Assembly (NCBI GenBank): GCA_900540635.1
Contig: UQGU01000012.1
Location: forward strand, 1-54,696
Length of the DNA: 54,696 nt
Origin: an uncultured Eubacteriales bacterium
Lineage (GTDB): Bacteria; Bacillota; Clostridia; Oscillospirales; Oscillospiraceae
Direction of reading: 5' to 3'
The translations under genes and the position numbers were made by a program. Below, piece by piece: positions 1 through 7,065 of the stretch (its first letter is position 1; each line of letters begins with the position of its first letter). A model generated the notes under the pieces. That model was given only the letters and a program-made list of their open reading frames with translations. It had not been told where the DNA came from and did not search any database.

Positions 1-32
1 GCTGGCAAAACCGCTAAGCAGACTTTCTTCAT
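1..32 (-). CDS. N-terminus of a secreted or lipoprotein gene (partial)
   Basis: Only the first ten codons lie in the window. The minus strand reads MKKVCLAVLP, a lysine-led hydrophobic start typical of a signal peptide. An AAGGAGA ribosome site lies about 8 bases upstream, at 41-47, so this is very likely a true start. The rest of the gene runs off the left edge and its function cannot be judged. Confidence 0.55.
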   Translation of the reverse strand, partial: MKKVCLAVLP

Positions 33-99
33 GTTGTATATCTCCTTTACAAATTTCGATTTTTCATTCTCTGCGACTTCCCAATAAACGGGAAGTTGG

Positions 100-627
100 T
101 TACTTCTTGTAATTCATTTTCTTACTTAATACCCCAAACAAAGCCAATAAAAATATTCCAATTCCAAGCAATACGCCAGCCACTTTCATTAATTCATTGT
201 TTGTATACTCTGTATCCGGAAGAATCCCATACTTGTAATAAGAATAACTAACATGGTCTGTGGTATATGCAGCTATGGAATCTCCTACATTATATTCCGA
301 ATATACAAATCCCGGTACTTGCATTCGCTTGTGATAATCATTCACTTTTCCATTGTTGTAGTAGAAGAAATAATTCTGAGATATCGTATCAGCCGAAGCA
401 TCTTCAACCCTTTTACCTGTAATCACAATATCCTCTATATAGTAATCTTCTCCCAGTACCATCTCTTCCATTTGTGTATTAAATGCTTTAGATGTCAAAA
501 GTATATTTATCCAGACTGTAATGAAAGCTATACTTAAAATAATGAAACAAATCCAAAACAAAATTTTCTTTTGATTTCCAGTTAATATTTCTTTTGATTC
601 TTGGTGCTTAACCAATTTATTACTCAT
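100..627 (-). CDS. small two-helix membrane protein of unknown function
   Basis: This 175-residue protein has a polar N-terminus, one hydrophobic helix at about residues 22-47, and a soluble, Tyr-rich central domain of about 95 residues. A second hydrophobic helix lies near 148-168, and the protein ends in a short Lys-rich tail. The topology suggests an extracytoplasmic central domain held by two helices, loosely like DUF3592-type proteins, but I do not recognise the family. An AGAGG ribosome site lies about 10 bases before the ATG. Its codons and surroundings are much richer in A and T than the genes after 1045, which suggests acquired DNA or an accessory edge. Confidence 0.6.
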   Translation of the reverse strand: MSNKLVKHQESKEILTGNQKKILFWICFIILSIAFITVWINILLTSKAFNTQMEEMVLGEDYYIEDIVITGKRVEDASADTISQNYFFYYNNGKVNDYHKRMQVPGFVYSEYNVGDSIAAYTTDHVSYSYYKYGILPDTEYTNNELMKVAGVLLGIGIFLLALFGVLSKKMNYKK

Positions 628-792
628 TCCATAATACCTCTAAAGTACTTTTTTCTTCTTCCTTCCCTTCGTCCAAGAAGTGTATCTCACTCAAAGAACT
701 CGGTCAATCCCGATTTCTCAGTTTCAAAAATTGGCATTTATATAATTGGTGTGCCTATCTGCTTATCTATTCTCCATGCAGCATCCCCGTAG

Positions 793-1013
793 GTGCACAG
801 ATCACGTTCTGCTGTGACGGAAATGAGAACAATGGCAGCCTATGCGAAGTCGTTGATGACAAGCACGTGCGCTTCGGCAACGAAACCTGGTCCCTCACCG
901 CACTGGCAAAGCACCTGCTGAACACCAACACCTCCATTGCAGGCCCTCAGTATTTCAAATACAAGGGCGAATGGTTAAACGTACTCCGTGCCCGCTTGGA
1001 GGGTAGAGCATAA
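793..1013 (+). pseudogene. C-terminal remnant of a RAMA/DUF4357-like domain protein
   Basis: From 793 the plus strand is open to a stop at 1011-1013 and encodes about 72 residues beginning VGAQITFCCDG and containing ETWSLTALAKHLL, GPQYFKYKGEWLN and LRARLEG. This resembles the end domain found on some nucleases and restriction-modification proteins (RAMA or DUF4357-like). There is no start codon or ribosome site, and the AT-rich sequence just upstream reads as unrelated protein. It is best seen as a truncated gene end at a recombination boundary. The family assignment is from memory of the pattern and is tentative. Confidence 0.45.
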
Positions 1014-1044
1014 CTAGAAACCCGACTATGCGTTAAATGGGGTA

Positions 1045-1692
1045 TCAGTTTCCGTAGAATTCCAGAAATTTTCGGGTTTCCTCCCGCTCTGGGTGGTACA
1101 GCAGCCTTTCGGCAGGGCCTTGTTCCAGCAGTTCTCCTTTTCGGAAGAACAGCACCTGATCGGCGATCCGTCTCGCCTGCTGAAGGGAATGGGTGATCAG
1201 GAGCAGCACGCAGCCCGTATCCTGCACATATTGCCGAATCAGCTCCTCCGCAGCCACAGTTGTTTCCTCATCCATCGCAGCGGTGGGCTCGTCAAGGATC
1301 GCAAGAGCATAGGTATTCATCATCAGCCTGGCCATTGCCATCCGGGCCGTTTCGCCCCCGGAGAGCCTGTCTGCCCGTTTATTTTCCAGCTCCGTCAGCG
1401 ACAGGGCCTCCATAAGCCGCCGGGCATCCTGGAGGGTTCCTCCCCCCAGCAGAAGGTTCTTCTTCACCGACCTCCGAAAGCCATAGGGCTTCTGGGGCAG
1501 ATACCCTACTTGCGAAACAGGTGCAAGCTTTTCGTCTGCCGGGACGATCCCGGCAAGAATTTTGGAAAATGTTGATTTTCCGCTGCCGTTTGCCCCCAGA
1601 ACCCCGTAGATCTTCCCCGGTGTGAACTCCATACCCGGAAAATTCAGCACCCGATTTCTGCCGTAGGTTTTGGTAAATCCAGGAATGATCAT
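1045..1692 (-). CDS. tupC: tungstate ABC transporter ATP-binding protein
   Basis: This 215-residue ATPase powers the adjacent TupB permease and TupA binding protein for tungstate import. It shows Walker A (GANGSGKST), the signature LSGGE, Walker B (ALAILDEPT) and a switch His in LLLITHS. The ATG at 1692 was chosen because an AAGGAGA site lies about 9 bases upstream. It also overlaps the tupB stop as ATGA, the usual sign of translational coupling. A longer frame to 1941 is only an overlap with tupB. The short length, without a C-terminal regulatory domain, fits TupC and not ModC with its TOBE domains. Substrate is inferred from tupA and the tungsten genes around it. Confidence 0.85.
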   Translation of the reverse strand: MIIPGFTKTYGRNRVLNFPGMEFTPGKIYGVLGANGSGKSTFSKILAGIVPADEKLAPVSQVGYLPQKPYGFRRSVKKNLLLGGGTLQDARRLMEALSLTELENKRADRLSGGETARMAMARLMMNTYALAILDEPTAAMDEETTVAAEELIRQYVQDTGCVLLLITHSLQQARRIADQVLFFRKGELLEQGPAERLLYHPEREETRKFLEFYGN

Positions 1693-2375
1693 TGGCTGAG
1701 TCTCCTTTGCAGAAGAGATATGACGATATTGACCAGCAGCGACAGTGCCAGCAGGATCATTCCCAGCGCAATTCCCAGGGAAAAATTCCCCTGATTGGTA
1801 TACTGCATGATGGCCGTGGTCATCACATTGGTTTTCCAGGCAATGGCACCGCCCACCATGGACACGGCTCCTACCTCGGCAATGGAGCGGGAAAAAGCCA
1901 GAAGATAGGACGATATTATGGAATACAGACTTTCGTTGCACAGCAGCAGAAAGGTTTTTCCCCTTTTCAGCCCCAGGCCCCTGGCCGTTTCCCGAATTGC
2001 CGGAGAGATCCCTGCCACATAGGTTTCCATGGCACCCACCACAATGGGGGTGATCAAAAACACCTGTGCAAGGATCATAATTTTTACGGTAAACAGCAGC
2101 TTCAAATGGCGAAACGGCCCCACGCCGGAAAACAGCATATAAAACAGCAGTCCGCAGACCACAGGAGGCATGCCCATCAGTGTCCGGTTCAGCACAAGCA
2201 GCACCCCTCTGCCAGGGAATCGGTTATCCCCCAGCCATATTCCCAGAGGCACACCCAAAAGCAGGGCGATCAGGGAGCTTTTCAGGCTCATTTGTGCTGT
2301 GACCCTGAGAATATTCAGCAGCTCTGCATCGGCAGACACGACCAGCAAAATGGCTTTCTGTAAGGCGATCCCCAC
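1689..2375 (-). CDS. tupB: tungstate ABC transporter permease
   Basis: This 228-residue inner-membrane permease has about five to six hydrophobic helices. The cytoplasmic loop ETARGLGLKRGKTF matches the EAA motif that docks with the ATPase. The start is a GTG at 2375, supported by an AAAGGAGG site 8 bases upstream. It lies between tupA and tupC, with a weak hairpin separating it from tupA, so less permease than binding protein may be made. The size and helix pattern match TupB of the tungstate-specific system. Molybdate transport by ModB is the alternative, but the binding protein and the AOR gene favour tungstate. Confidence 0.85.
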   Translation of the reverse strand: MGIALQKAILLVVSADAELLNILRVTAQMSLKSSLIALLLGVPLGIWLGDNRFPGRGVLLVLNRTLMGMPPVVCGLLFYMLFSGVGPFRHLKLLFTVKIMILAQVFLITPIVVGAMETYVAGISPAIRETARGLGLKRGKTFLLLCNESLYSIISSYLLAFSRSIAEVGAVSMVGGAIAWKTNVMTTAIMQYTNQGNFSLGIALGMILLALSLLVNIVISLLQRRLSQ

Positions 2376-2391
2376 GGTGCAGCCTCCTTTC

Positions 2392-2427
2392 TTCTGAAAA
2401 TCCCGTGGGGATGCTTCCCTACGGGAT
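2392..2427 (-). terminator. weak intercistronic hairpin between tupA and tupB
   Basis: The inverted repeat ATCCCGT / ACGGGAT, with further pairing inside, spans 2400-2427. On the minus strand it is followed by only four T residues. It looks like a leaky attenuator or an RNA 3'-end stabiliser for the tupA message, which would let the binding protein be made in excess. Confidence 0.55.
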
Positions 2428-2461
2428 CCAGTTTAATCTGTTTATTGCAAAAAATCAATCC

Positions 2462-3511
2462 TTAGCCCATGACACCGTCATTGGCAACAAAGGTCAGGAA
2501 GGTTGCCTTATCCGTCAGGATATAGGCGCCCATTTCCTCTGCCATCACAAGGCAGGCGCCCATGCCTGCATTGGCAGAAACATACCACTTGGTATAATTG
2601 GCGAAGGAAGCAGGCTCCTTGGTGATGCCCAGGGCCTCCGGCCACAGGGACAGCTCCTTGGAGTGGGTGCCGGAACCGTCACCACGGGAGATAAAGGTAT
2701 ATTCCCCAGCGGCAATGGCTGCGAAGGCATCCAGAACGGAATCCGCATCCTTGACCCCGGCCGGATCGGCAGAAGGTCCACACAGGACAAAATAGTTATA
2801 CAGGAAGGAAATACGCTCAGACTGGAAGCCCTCTACCACACGGGCAAAGCCATCTTCCACGAAAGCTTCCTCCTGACTCTTGGCATGAACCAGAATCAAA
2901 TCGGCATTGCCGAATTTTGCGGCACTGATGGCCTTGCCGGTACCGGCGGACTGAACCTCCACCGTATAACCGTAGGCAGACTCAAACACAGGCAGCAGAT
3001 AGCCCAGCAGACCGGAATCCTTGACGGAGGTGGTGGTAGAAAGACGGATGACCTTGGTTTCCTCGGTGGCATGGGCGATCTCGCCAGTATACACAGGCGC
3101 ACCGTCCTTCACATAGAACAGGTATTCCCCATACTCTTCAAAGCCGTAGTTCCCCGCCAGATCCAGGGCTTCCTGGCTCAGGAACCACTGGATCAATGCA
3201 TCCGCACCGGCAGTATTCACCGCCACATCGGAAACGGCATTGCCATCGGCATCGGTGAAGGGTGCCTGAGGATCCACAGCAAGCAGCGTGTAGGTATTGA
3301 GCATCTTGTCATCTGCTTCCTTGAGGATGCAGGTATCCACCATCATACCGGTCTGGGCAGGCGGCTCGGTGGGCGCCTGGGTCGGTGCTTCGGTGACAGG
3401 CTGCACAGAAGGTGCATCGGTGGCAGGCTGGGTTTCTGCAGGTTTTGCGCCGCAGGCTGCCAAACCGAAAACCATCACCAGAGCCAGCATCAGGGACAAA
3501 CACTTTTTCAT
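2462..3511 (-). CDS. tupA: tungstate-binding lipoprotein with permuted domain order
   Basis: This 349-residue lipoprotein has a signal peptide, lipobox LAAC with the lipidated Cys at 20, and a Pro/Thr-rich tether to about 55. Residues 156-338 match the start and middle of TupA: IRLSTTTSVKDSGLL, ADLILVHA, FISRGDGSGTH, DKATFLTF. In ordinary TupA that last motif is followed by the segment ending the protein (NPYGVIAVNP, AFIDWLTS). Here the equivalent segment (LNTYTLLAVDP, ALIQWFLSQEAL) lies ahead of the main part, at residues 58-135, and the protein stops right after DKATFLTF. This looks like a circular permutation. The ATG at 3511 lies 7 bases from GGAGG; the ATG at 3517 is too close to it. Confidence 0.85.
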   Translation of the reverse strand: MKKCLSLMLALVMVFGLAACGAKPAETQPATDAPSVQPVTEAPTQAPTEPPAQTGMMVDTCILKEADDKMLNTYTLLAVDPQAPFTDADGNAVSDVAVNTAGADALIQWFLSQEALDLAGNYGFEEYGEYLFYVKDGAPVYTGEIAHATEETKVIRLSTTTSVKDSGLLGYLLPVFESAYGYTVEVQSAGTGKAISAAKFGNADLILVHAKSQEEAFVEDGFARVVEGFQSERISFLYNYFVLCGPSADPAGVKDADSVLDAFAAIAAGEYTFISRGDGSGTHSKELSLWPEALGITKEPASFANYTKWYVSANAGMGACLVMAEEMGAYILTDKATFLTFVANDGVMG

Positions 3512-3674
3512 TGTCATACCTCCTCAAAATAGAAAAAGACCAGCCGATTTCCGCACCGACAAAAGCACAGCAATTTGCTGCACCTGTGCAACAGTGTCTG
3601 GAAAGAGGCTCGTCCACCGCTTTGCAAACATGGAATCGGTCACATCCACAAAAATCGACCAATCATTTATGTAT

Positions 3675-3703
3675 ATTATAGCACAGTTGACGGAAGAAAA
3701 CAA
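3675..3703 (-). promoter_or_regulatory. tupABC promoter
   Basis: On the minus strand TTGTTT (3703-3698) and a perfect TATAAT (3680-3675) are separated by 17 bases, a good sigma-A promoter. The 5' leader to the tupA ATG is about 160 bases. A block of phased repeats lies 17 bases upstream of the -35 box. Confidence 0.7.
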
Positions 3704-3720
3704 GTCAGTATATTTTTGAA

Positions 3721-3760
3721 CTGTGCGAAATTGTGCGAAACACAACGAAACAGCATGAAA
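3721..3760 (-). promoter_or_regulatory. phased direct-repeat operator (4 x TTTCRYRYNN)
   Basis: Read in the direction of tupA, four decamers follow each other without a gap: TTTCATGCTG, TTTCGTTGTG, TTTCGCACAA, TTTCGCACAG. Each starts exactly 10 bases after the last, one helical turn. The last one starts 27 bases before the -35 box of tupA. A fifth TTTC in the opposite direction (3767-3770) overlaps the -35 region proposed for moaE. The same decamer family occurs upstream of the regulator gene and aor. Binding by the regulator at 11511-12446 is inferred. Confidence 0.6.
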
Positions 3761-3766
3761 CAAAGG

Positions 3767-3795
3767 TTTCGCATTTTGTTTTGATGTGGTAAGAT
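3767..3795 (+). promoter_or_regulatory. candidate moaE promoter
   Basis: TAAGAT (3790-3795) lies 17 bases after TTTCGC (3767-3772). The -35 is poor, which would suit an activated or repressed promoter, and it coincides with the inverted TTTC element beside the phased operator. Confidence 0.4.
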
Positions 3796-3829
3796 TGTAG
3801 GACAAGAATCAAAGCAGGAGGATCGTAAT

Positions 3830-4237
3830 ATGCGCAAAAACAATAGTCCTTCCATGGATGCGTGGCTGGCAGAGGCCAAAGCCCAGGAAAATGCATCCAA
3901 AATCGGCATGTATCTGACCCACAACGGCACTGTCCGGGAAAGTGCCCGGGACATGGTGCGCCACGGCCGTCAGGACACCCGCCCGGTTGTGGGGATGCAG
4001 TTTTCCTATGACCAGAAGGCCGTGGATGAGATCATTGCCCAGACCTATCAGCGGGAAGGGATCTACTACATCCGGGTTTGGCTGAATCAGGGGGTGCTGT
4101 CGGTGGGAGACGACATTATGTACGTGCTCATCGGCGGAGATATTCGCCCCAGAGTTGTAGCAGCTCTGGAGGAGCTGGTAGGACGCATCAAAAGAGAATG
4201 TGTCACAGAAACCGAGCTGTACGCTGACAATCCATGA
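3830..4237 (+). CDS. moaE: molybdopterin synthase catalytic subunit-like protein
   Basis: This 135-residue protein resembles the MoaE-type proteins of Clostridia. MoaE takes sulfur from the thiocarboxylated tail of MoaD to turn precursor Z (cPMP) into molybdopterin. Visible matches include RHGRQDTRPVVGM, EGIYYIRVWLN, VGDDIMYVLIGGDIRP and an ending rich in K, R and E. A GGAGG site lies about 9 bases upstream of the ATG. It is transcribed alone and divergently from tupABC, and a strong terminator follows. Its partner MoaD is encoded over 10 kb away beside aor, so the two synthase subunits are under separate promoters that may share one regulator. Confidence 0.75.
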   Translation: MRKNNSPSMDAWLAEAKAQENASKIGMYLTHNGTVRESARDMVRHGRQDTRPVVGMQFSYDQKAVDEIIAQTYQREGIYYIRVWLNQGVLSVGDDIMYVLIGGDIRPRVVAALEELVGRIKRECVTETELYADNP

Positions 4238-4248
4238 AATACTGCAAT

Positions 4249-4286
4249 GCCCCGGCTCCTGCCAAACAGGAGCCGGGGCGTTTTTT
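4249..4286. terminator. bidirectional terminator between moaE and mog
   Basis: A perfect 13-bp stem (GCCCCGGCTCCTG with its complement), a 5-base loop and six T residues on the plus strand end moaE. The stem also lies just past the mog stop and so can end the minus-strand moco operon. Confidence 0.9.
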
Positions 4287-4779
4287 ACTTTGCACAGTCT
4301 GCGCTGCCCTCGCTGTAAAGCATATCCAGGCCGTGGGCCACAGGATCGATCACCGCCAGAATATTTTCGGCGGATGCCTTCTTGCTTCCGGGCAGATTGA
4401 TGATCAGGCTCCGTTTGCGGATCCCCGCTGCACTGCGGGACAAGCACCCTTTGGGGGTGATGCGCATGGACTCCGCCCGCATTGCTTCGGGAATACCGGG
4501 GGTCGGCCGTTCTATCACCGCCATGGTGGCCTCCGGAGTGATGTCTCTGGGGGAAAATCCGGTGCCGCCGGTGGTGAGGATCAAGGCGATTCCCAAGGTA
4601 TCTGCACACTTGCACAACTCTCTGCGGATCATCTCTGAATCATCGGGAACGATGGCGGTATAGGTCACTTCAAAGCCCTTTTCCCTCAGGATCCGAACCA
4701 GATTCGGGCCGCTGGTATCCTCCCGCAGGCCCTGGTAGCCTTTGTCACTGACGGTGATCACTGCTGCTGTATATGCCAT
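4285..4779 (-). CDS. mog: molybdopterin adenylyltransferase (MogA/MoaB family)
   Basis: This 164-residue protein activates molybdopterin by adenylation before MoeA inserts the metal. It carries the family motifs TTGGTGFSPRD and ITPEAT, and NLPGSKKAS near the end. The start at 4779 (MAYTAAV) is preferred because it lies 8 bases from GGAGG. An ATG at 4785 is almost on top of the ribosome site and overlaps the moaC stop as ATGA. It is the last gene of the minus-strand operon and ends at the bidirectional terminator. Confidence 0.88.
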   Translation of the reverse strand: MAYTAAVITVSDKGYQGLREDTSGPNLVRILREKGFEVTYTAIVPDDSEMIRRELCKCADTLGIALILTTGGTGFSPRDITPEATMAVIERPTPGIPEAMRAESMRITPKGCLSRSAAGIRKRSLIINLPGSKKASAENILAVIDPVAHGLDMLYSEGSADCAK

Positions 4780-4781
4780 TG

Positions 4782-5261
4782 TCATTCCTCCCGTTTGTAG
4801 TCCCCGTGGACACCGCCGGTCTTGCTCAGCAAGCGGATATCCGTGATGGTCATGTCCTTCTGCACTGCCTTGCACATATCATATACCGTCAGCGCCGCCG
4901 TGCTCACCGCAGTAAGTGCCTCCATCTCCACCCCGGTACGGCCATCACAGCAGACCGATGCCGTGATCTCCACACTGTGTCGCTCCTCATCCAGATGCAG
5001 CTCCAAATCGATCCCCTCGACCTGGACAATATGGCACATGGGGATCAGGTCCGGGGTGCGCTTTGCCCCCATGACCCCGGCGATCTGCGCCACCGTCAGC
5101 ACATCTCCCTTTTTCATCCCGCCGCTGCGGATCAGGGAAAAGGTGTGTTCATTCACCAGCACCCTGCCGGCTGCCACAGCGACCCTTTGGGTGATGGGTT
5201 TTTCCCCCACATTCACCATTTTTGCCCGGCCCTGGTCATTAAAATGGGTAAAATCCGACAT
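4782..5261 (-). CDS. moaC: cyclic pyranopterin monophosphate synthase
   Basis: This 159-residue enzyme works with MoaA to form cPMP from GTP, the first committed step of pterin cofactor synthesis. It has the family motifs LIPMCH, GVEMEALTAVS and a C-terminal KTGG with conserved Lys residues. The length is normal for MoaC. Its ribosome site GGAGGT lies within the last codons of moaA and the gap is two bases, so the two are translated together. Confidence 0.93.
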   Translation of the reverse strand: MSDFTHFNDQGRAKMVNVGEKPITQRVAVAAGRVLVNEHTFSLIRSGGMKKGDVLTVAQIAGVMGAKRTPDLIPMCHIVQVEGIDLELHLDEERHSVEITASVCCDGRTGVEMEALTAVSTAALTVYDMCKAVQKDMTITDIRLLSKTGGVHGDYKREE

Positions 5262-5263
5262 GT

Positions 5264-6217
5264 TTAACCTCCGATCTGATTCATGGTTCTGCCTGCTCCG
5301 GATTTATGGGCTGCATCCAGATCCCCGTGCCACCGGGGTTTCCCATAAATGGCAGCTTCCAGCTGGGCCCGCATTGCCTCAAAATCCAGCCCCTTCAGGG
5401 GATATTCTGCATTGGAATGGAGGCAGGGCTTCACCTTTCCGTCTGCCGTCAGGCGAATGCGATTACATTCAGCACAGAAATGGTCGCTTACCGGGCTGAT
5501 CAGCCCGATATTCCCCTGCGCACCGGGCAAACGGTAGAGCTTTGCCACACCGCCGTCCTTTGCAACGCTCTGGGCATCCTCCAGTACCTGCAAAACCCGG
5601 GTATAGGGGATATATGCCTCCGGCCCAAAGCCTGCGCTGTCGCACATGGGCATCATTTCGATGAAGCGCATATCCACAGGGTACTGCCTGGTAAGCTGTG
5701 CCAGGGGAAGGATCTCGTCATCATTGAACCCGCCGATAAGCACTGCATTGAGCTTGATCTTGCGGAAGCCTGCATCCAAGGCTGCATGGAATCCCCGCCA
5801 AAAATCCTCCAGATTTCCGTTTCTTGTGATTTTAGCATACTTTTCCGGGTTTAGTGTGTCAACACTCAGGTTGACCCGGCTGACCCCCGCCTCTTTCAGA
5901 GGCTTTGCCAGCTCCGGCAGCAGGGTTCCGTTGGTGGTCAGGCATACCTCCCGGATCCCCGGGACTGCCGCTGCTCTGCGGCAGATGGAAACAATATTCC
6001 GCTTGACCAGAGGTTCGCCCCCGGTGAACCGCAGCTTGGTGATCCCCAGAGATGCGGCAGCCTCCACCGCCCGGATGATCTCATCCTCGTTGAGCATATC
6101 CTCGTGGCGTTTTTTGCATACCCCGTCCTCCGGCATACAGTACCGGCAGCGAAGGTTGCACAGCTCTGTAACGGAAATACGCAGATATGTGATTTTCCGT
6201 CCAAATTGATCGTTCAT
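5264..6217 (-). CDS. moaA: GTP 3',8-cyclase, radical SAM
   Basis: This 317-residue enzyme converts GTP to the 8-cyclised intermediate used by MoaC. The radical SAM cluster ligands are C20, C24 and C27 (CNLRCRYC). The second cluster is marked by CAECNRIRLTADGKVKPCL, and RFTGGEPL is the SAM-binding GGE motif. The protein ends in Gly-Gly, as MoaA needs. The ATG at 6217 overlaps the preceding stop as ATGA and follows a GAGGTGGG site. The longer frame to 6430 lies inside the neighbouring oxidoreductase and is not credible. Confidence 0.94.
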   Translation of the reverse strand: MNDQFGRKITYLRISVTELCNLRCRYCMPEDGVCKKRHEDMLNEDEIIRAVEAAASLGITKLRFTGGEPLVKRNIVSICRRAAAVPGIREVCLTTNGTLLPELAKPLKEAGVSRVNLSVDTLNPEKYAKITRNGNLEDFWRGFHAALDAGFRKIKLNAVLIGGFNDDEILPLAQLTRQYPVDMRFIEMMPMCDSAGFGPEAYIPYTRVLQVLEDAQSVAKDGGVAKLYRLPGAQGNIGLISPVSDHFCAECNRIRLTADGKVKPCLHSNAEYPLKGLDFEAMRAQLEAAIYGKPRWHGDLDAAHKSGAGRTMNQIGG

Positions 6218-7065
6218 AGCCCACCTCGTATCTTTTCGGCAGCGGCCATCCCGGCGCGGCTCCCCTCTGCCGTAACGCCCTCTACCATCGGGTGAATGTG
6301 ATTGCAGTTTCCGCATAAAAACAGCCATTCCGGCTCTCCCAGCCCCGCAATCAGGGTGCGTTCCGGCCGCAGACCTGCGGCAATCAGCAGGCTTTTGCAG
6401 GGAAGGCACCCGCCCCCGGACAGCCGGCATTGCTCCAGATACCGCTGCCCCATCACCTCTGTAACGGTCTGACCGCAGATCAGCCCAATGGGATAGTCTG
6501 TAAGGCAGCGGCGGTTTCTTGCCATACCGCCGCAGGTCTGCCGCTGCTCCACCAGTGTCACCGGAATATCCAGTGCTGCAATTTGGTCTGCCATGATCAG
6601 CCCGATGTCTCCGCTTCCCAGTATCACCACCGGCCCGGGCGGTATGATCCCATGCAGGTTCATCATTTCCTGCATCTGGCCTGCGGTATAGATCCCCTGG
6701 GGTCTTGTCCCGGCAATGGGCAAGGCCCCCGCCGGAATCTCCCGGCAGCCTGTTGCAAGGATCAGGCAGGAAAATGCCAGCTCCCGTCCTCCGGACAATC
6801 GGGCAATTTTCGATTTTTCCACAGACAAAACGGTGGTATTGGGGATAAATGCCGCCTCCTTCGGAAAGGACTCCAAAAGGCTGTCCGCATATTCAGTCCC
6901 CGTCCGGTTCGCTCCAAAGCCTGGGTGGCTGCATTGGAGCAGCACACCGCCCAGTCTCGGTTTTCTGTCCACAACTGCGACCTTACAGCCCCGGGCGCAG
7001 GCCGACTTTGCTGCGGCGATCCCGGCCGCTCCGCCGCCGATGATCAGAATATCAACCCGCTCCAT
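6214..7065 (-). CDS. compact FAD/NAD-dependent oxidoreductase
   Basis: This 283-residue flavoprotein has an FAD motif near the start (IIGGGAAG), an ATG motif (LILATGCREIP), a second dinucleotide site (ILGSGDIG) and an FLCGNCNHIH segment like the FACGN box near the end. It resembles the smaller flavoprotein that pairs with GlpA-like dehydrogenases, but those are usually over 400 residues, so this is short. It starts 14 bases inside the preceding gene, with AAGGAGG just upstream, and overlaps moaA by ATGA. Its place inside the moco operon suggests a link to tungsten enzymes, perhaps electron transfer. The substrate is unknown. Confidence 0.75.
   Translation of the reverse strand: MERVDILIIGGGAAGIAAAKSACARGCKVAVVDRKPRLGGVLLQCSHPGFGANRTGTEYADSLLESFPKEAAFIPNTTVLSVEKSKIARLSGGRELAFSCLILATGCREIPAGALPIAGTRPQGIYTAGQMQEMMNLHGIIPPGPVVILGSGDIGLIMADQIAALDIPVTLVEQRQTCGGMARNRRCLTDYPIGLICGQTVTEVMGQRYLEQCRLSGGGCLPCKSLLIAAGLRPERTLIAGLGEPEWLFLCGNCNHIHPMVEGVTAEGSRAGMAAAEKIRGGL

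Noticed and set aside
1692..2363. Long plus-strand frame of 223 codons opposite tupB
   Set aside because: It is rich in His, Gln and Pro and has no ribosome site; it is the mirror of a real membrane protein gene.
2462..3511. Frameshift or truncation of tupA
   Set aside because: The apparent missing C-terminal part is found in frame at the N-terminal side behind an intact signal peptide, so rearranged order fits better than loss.
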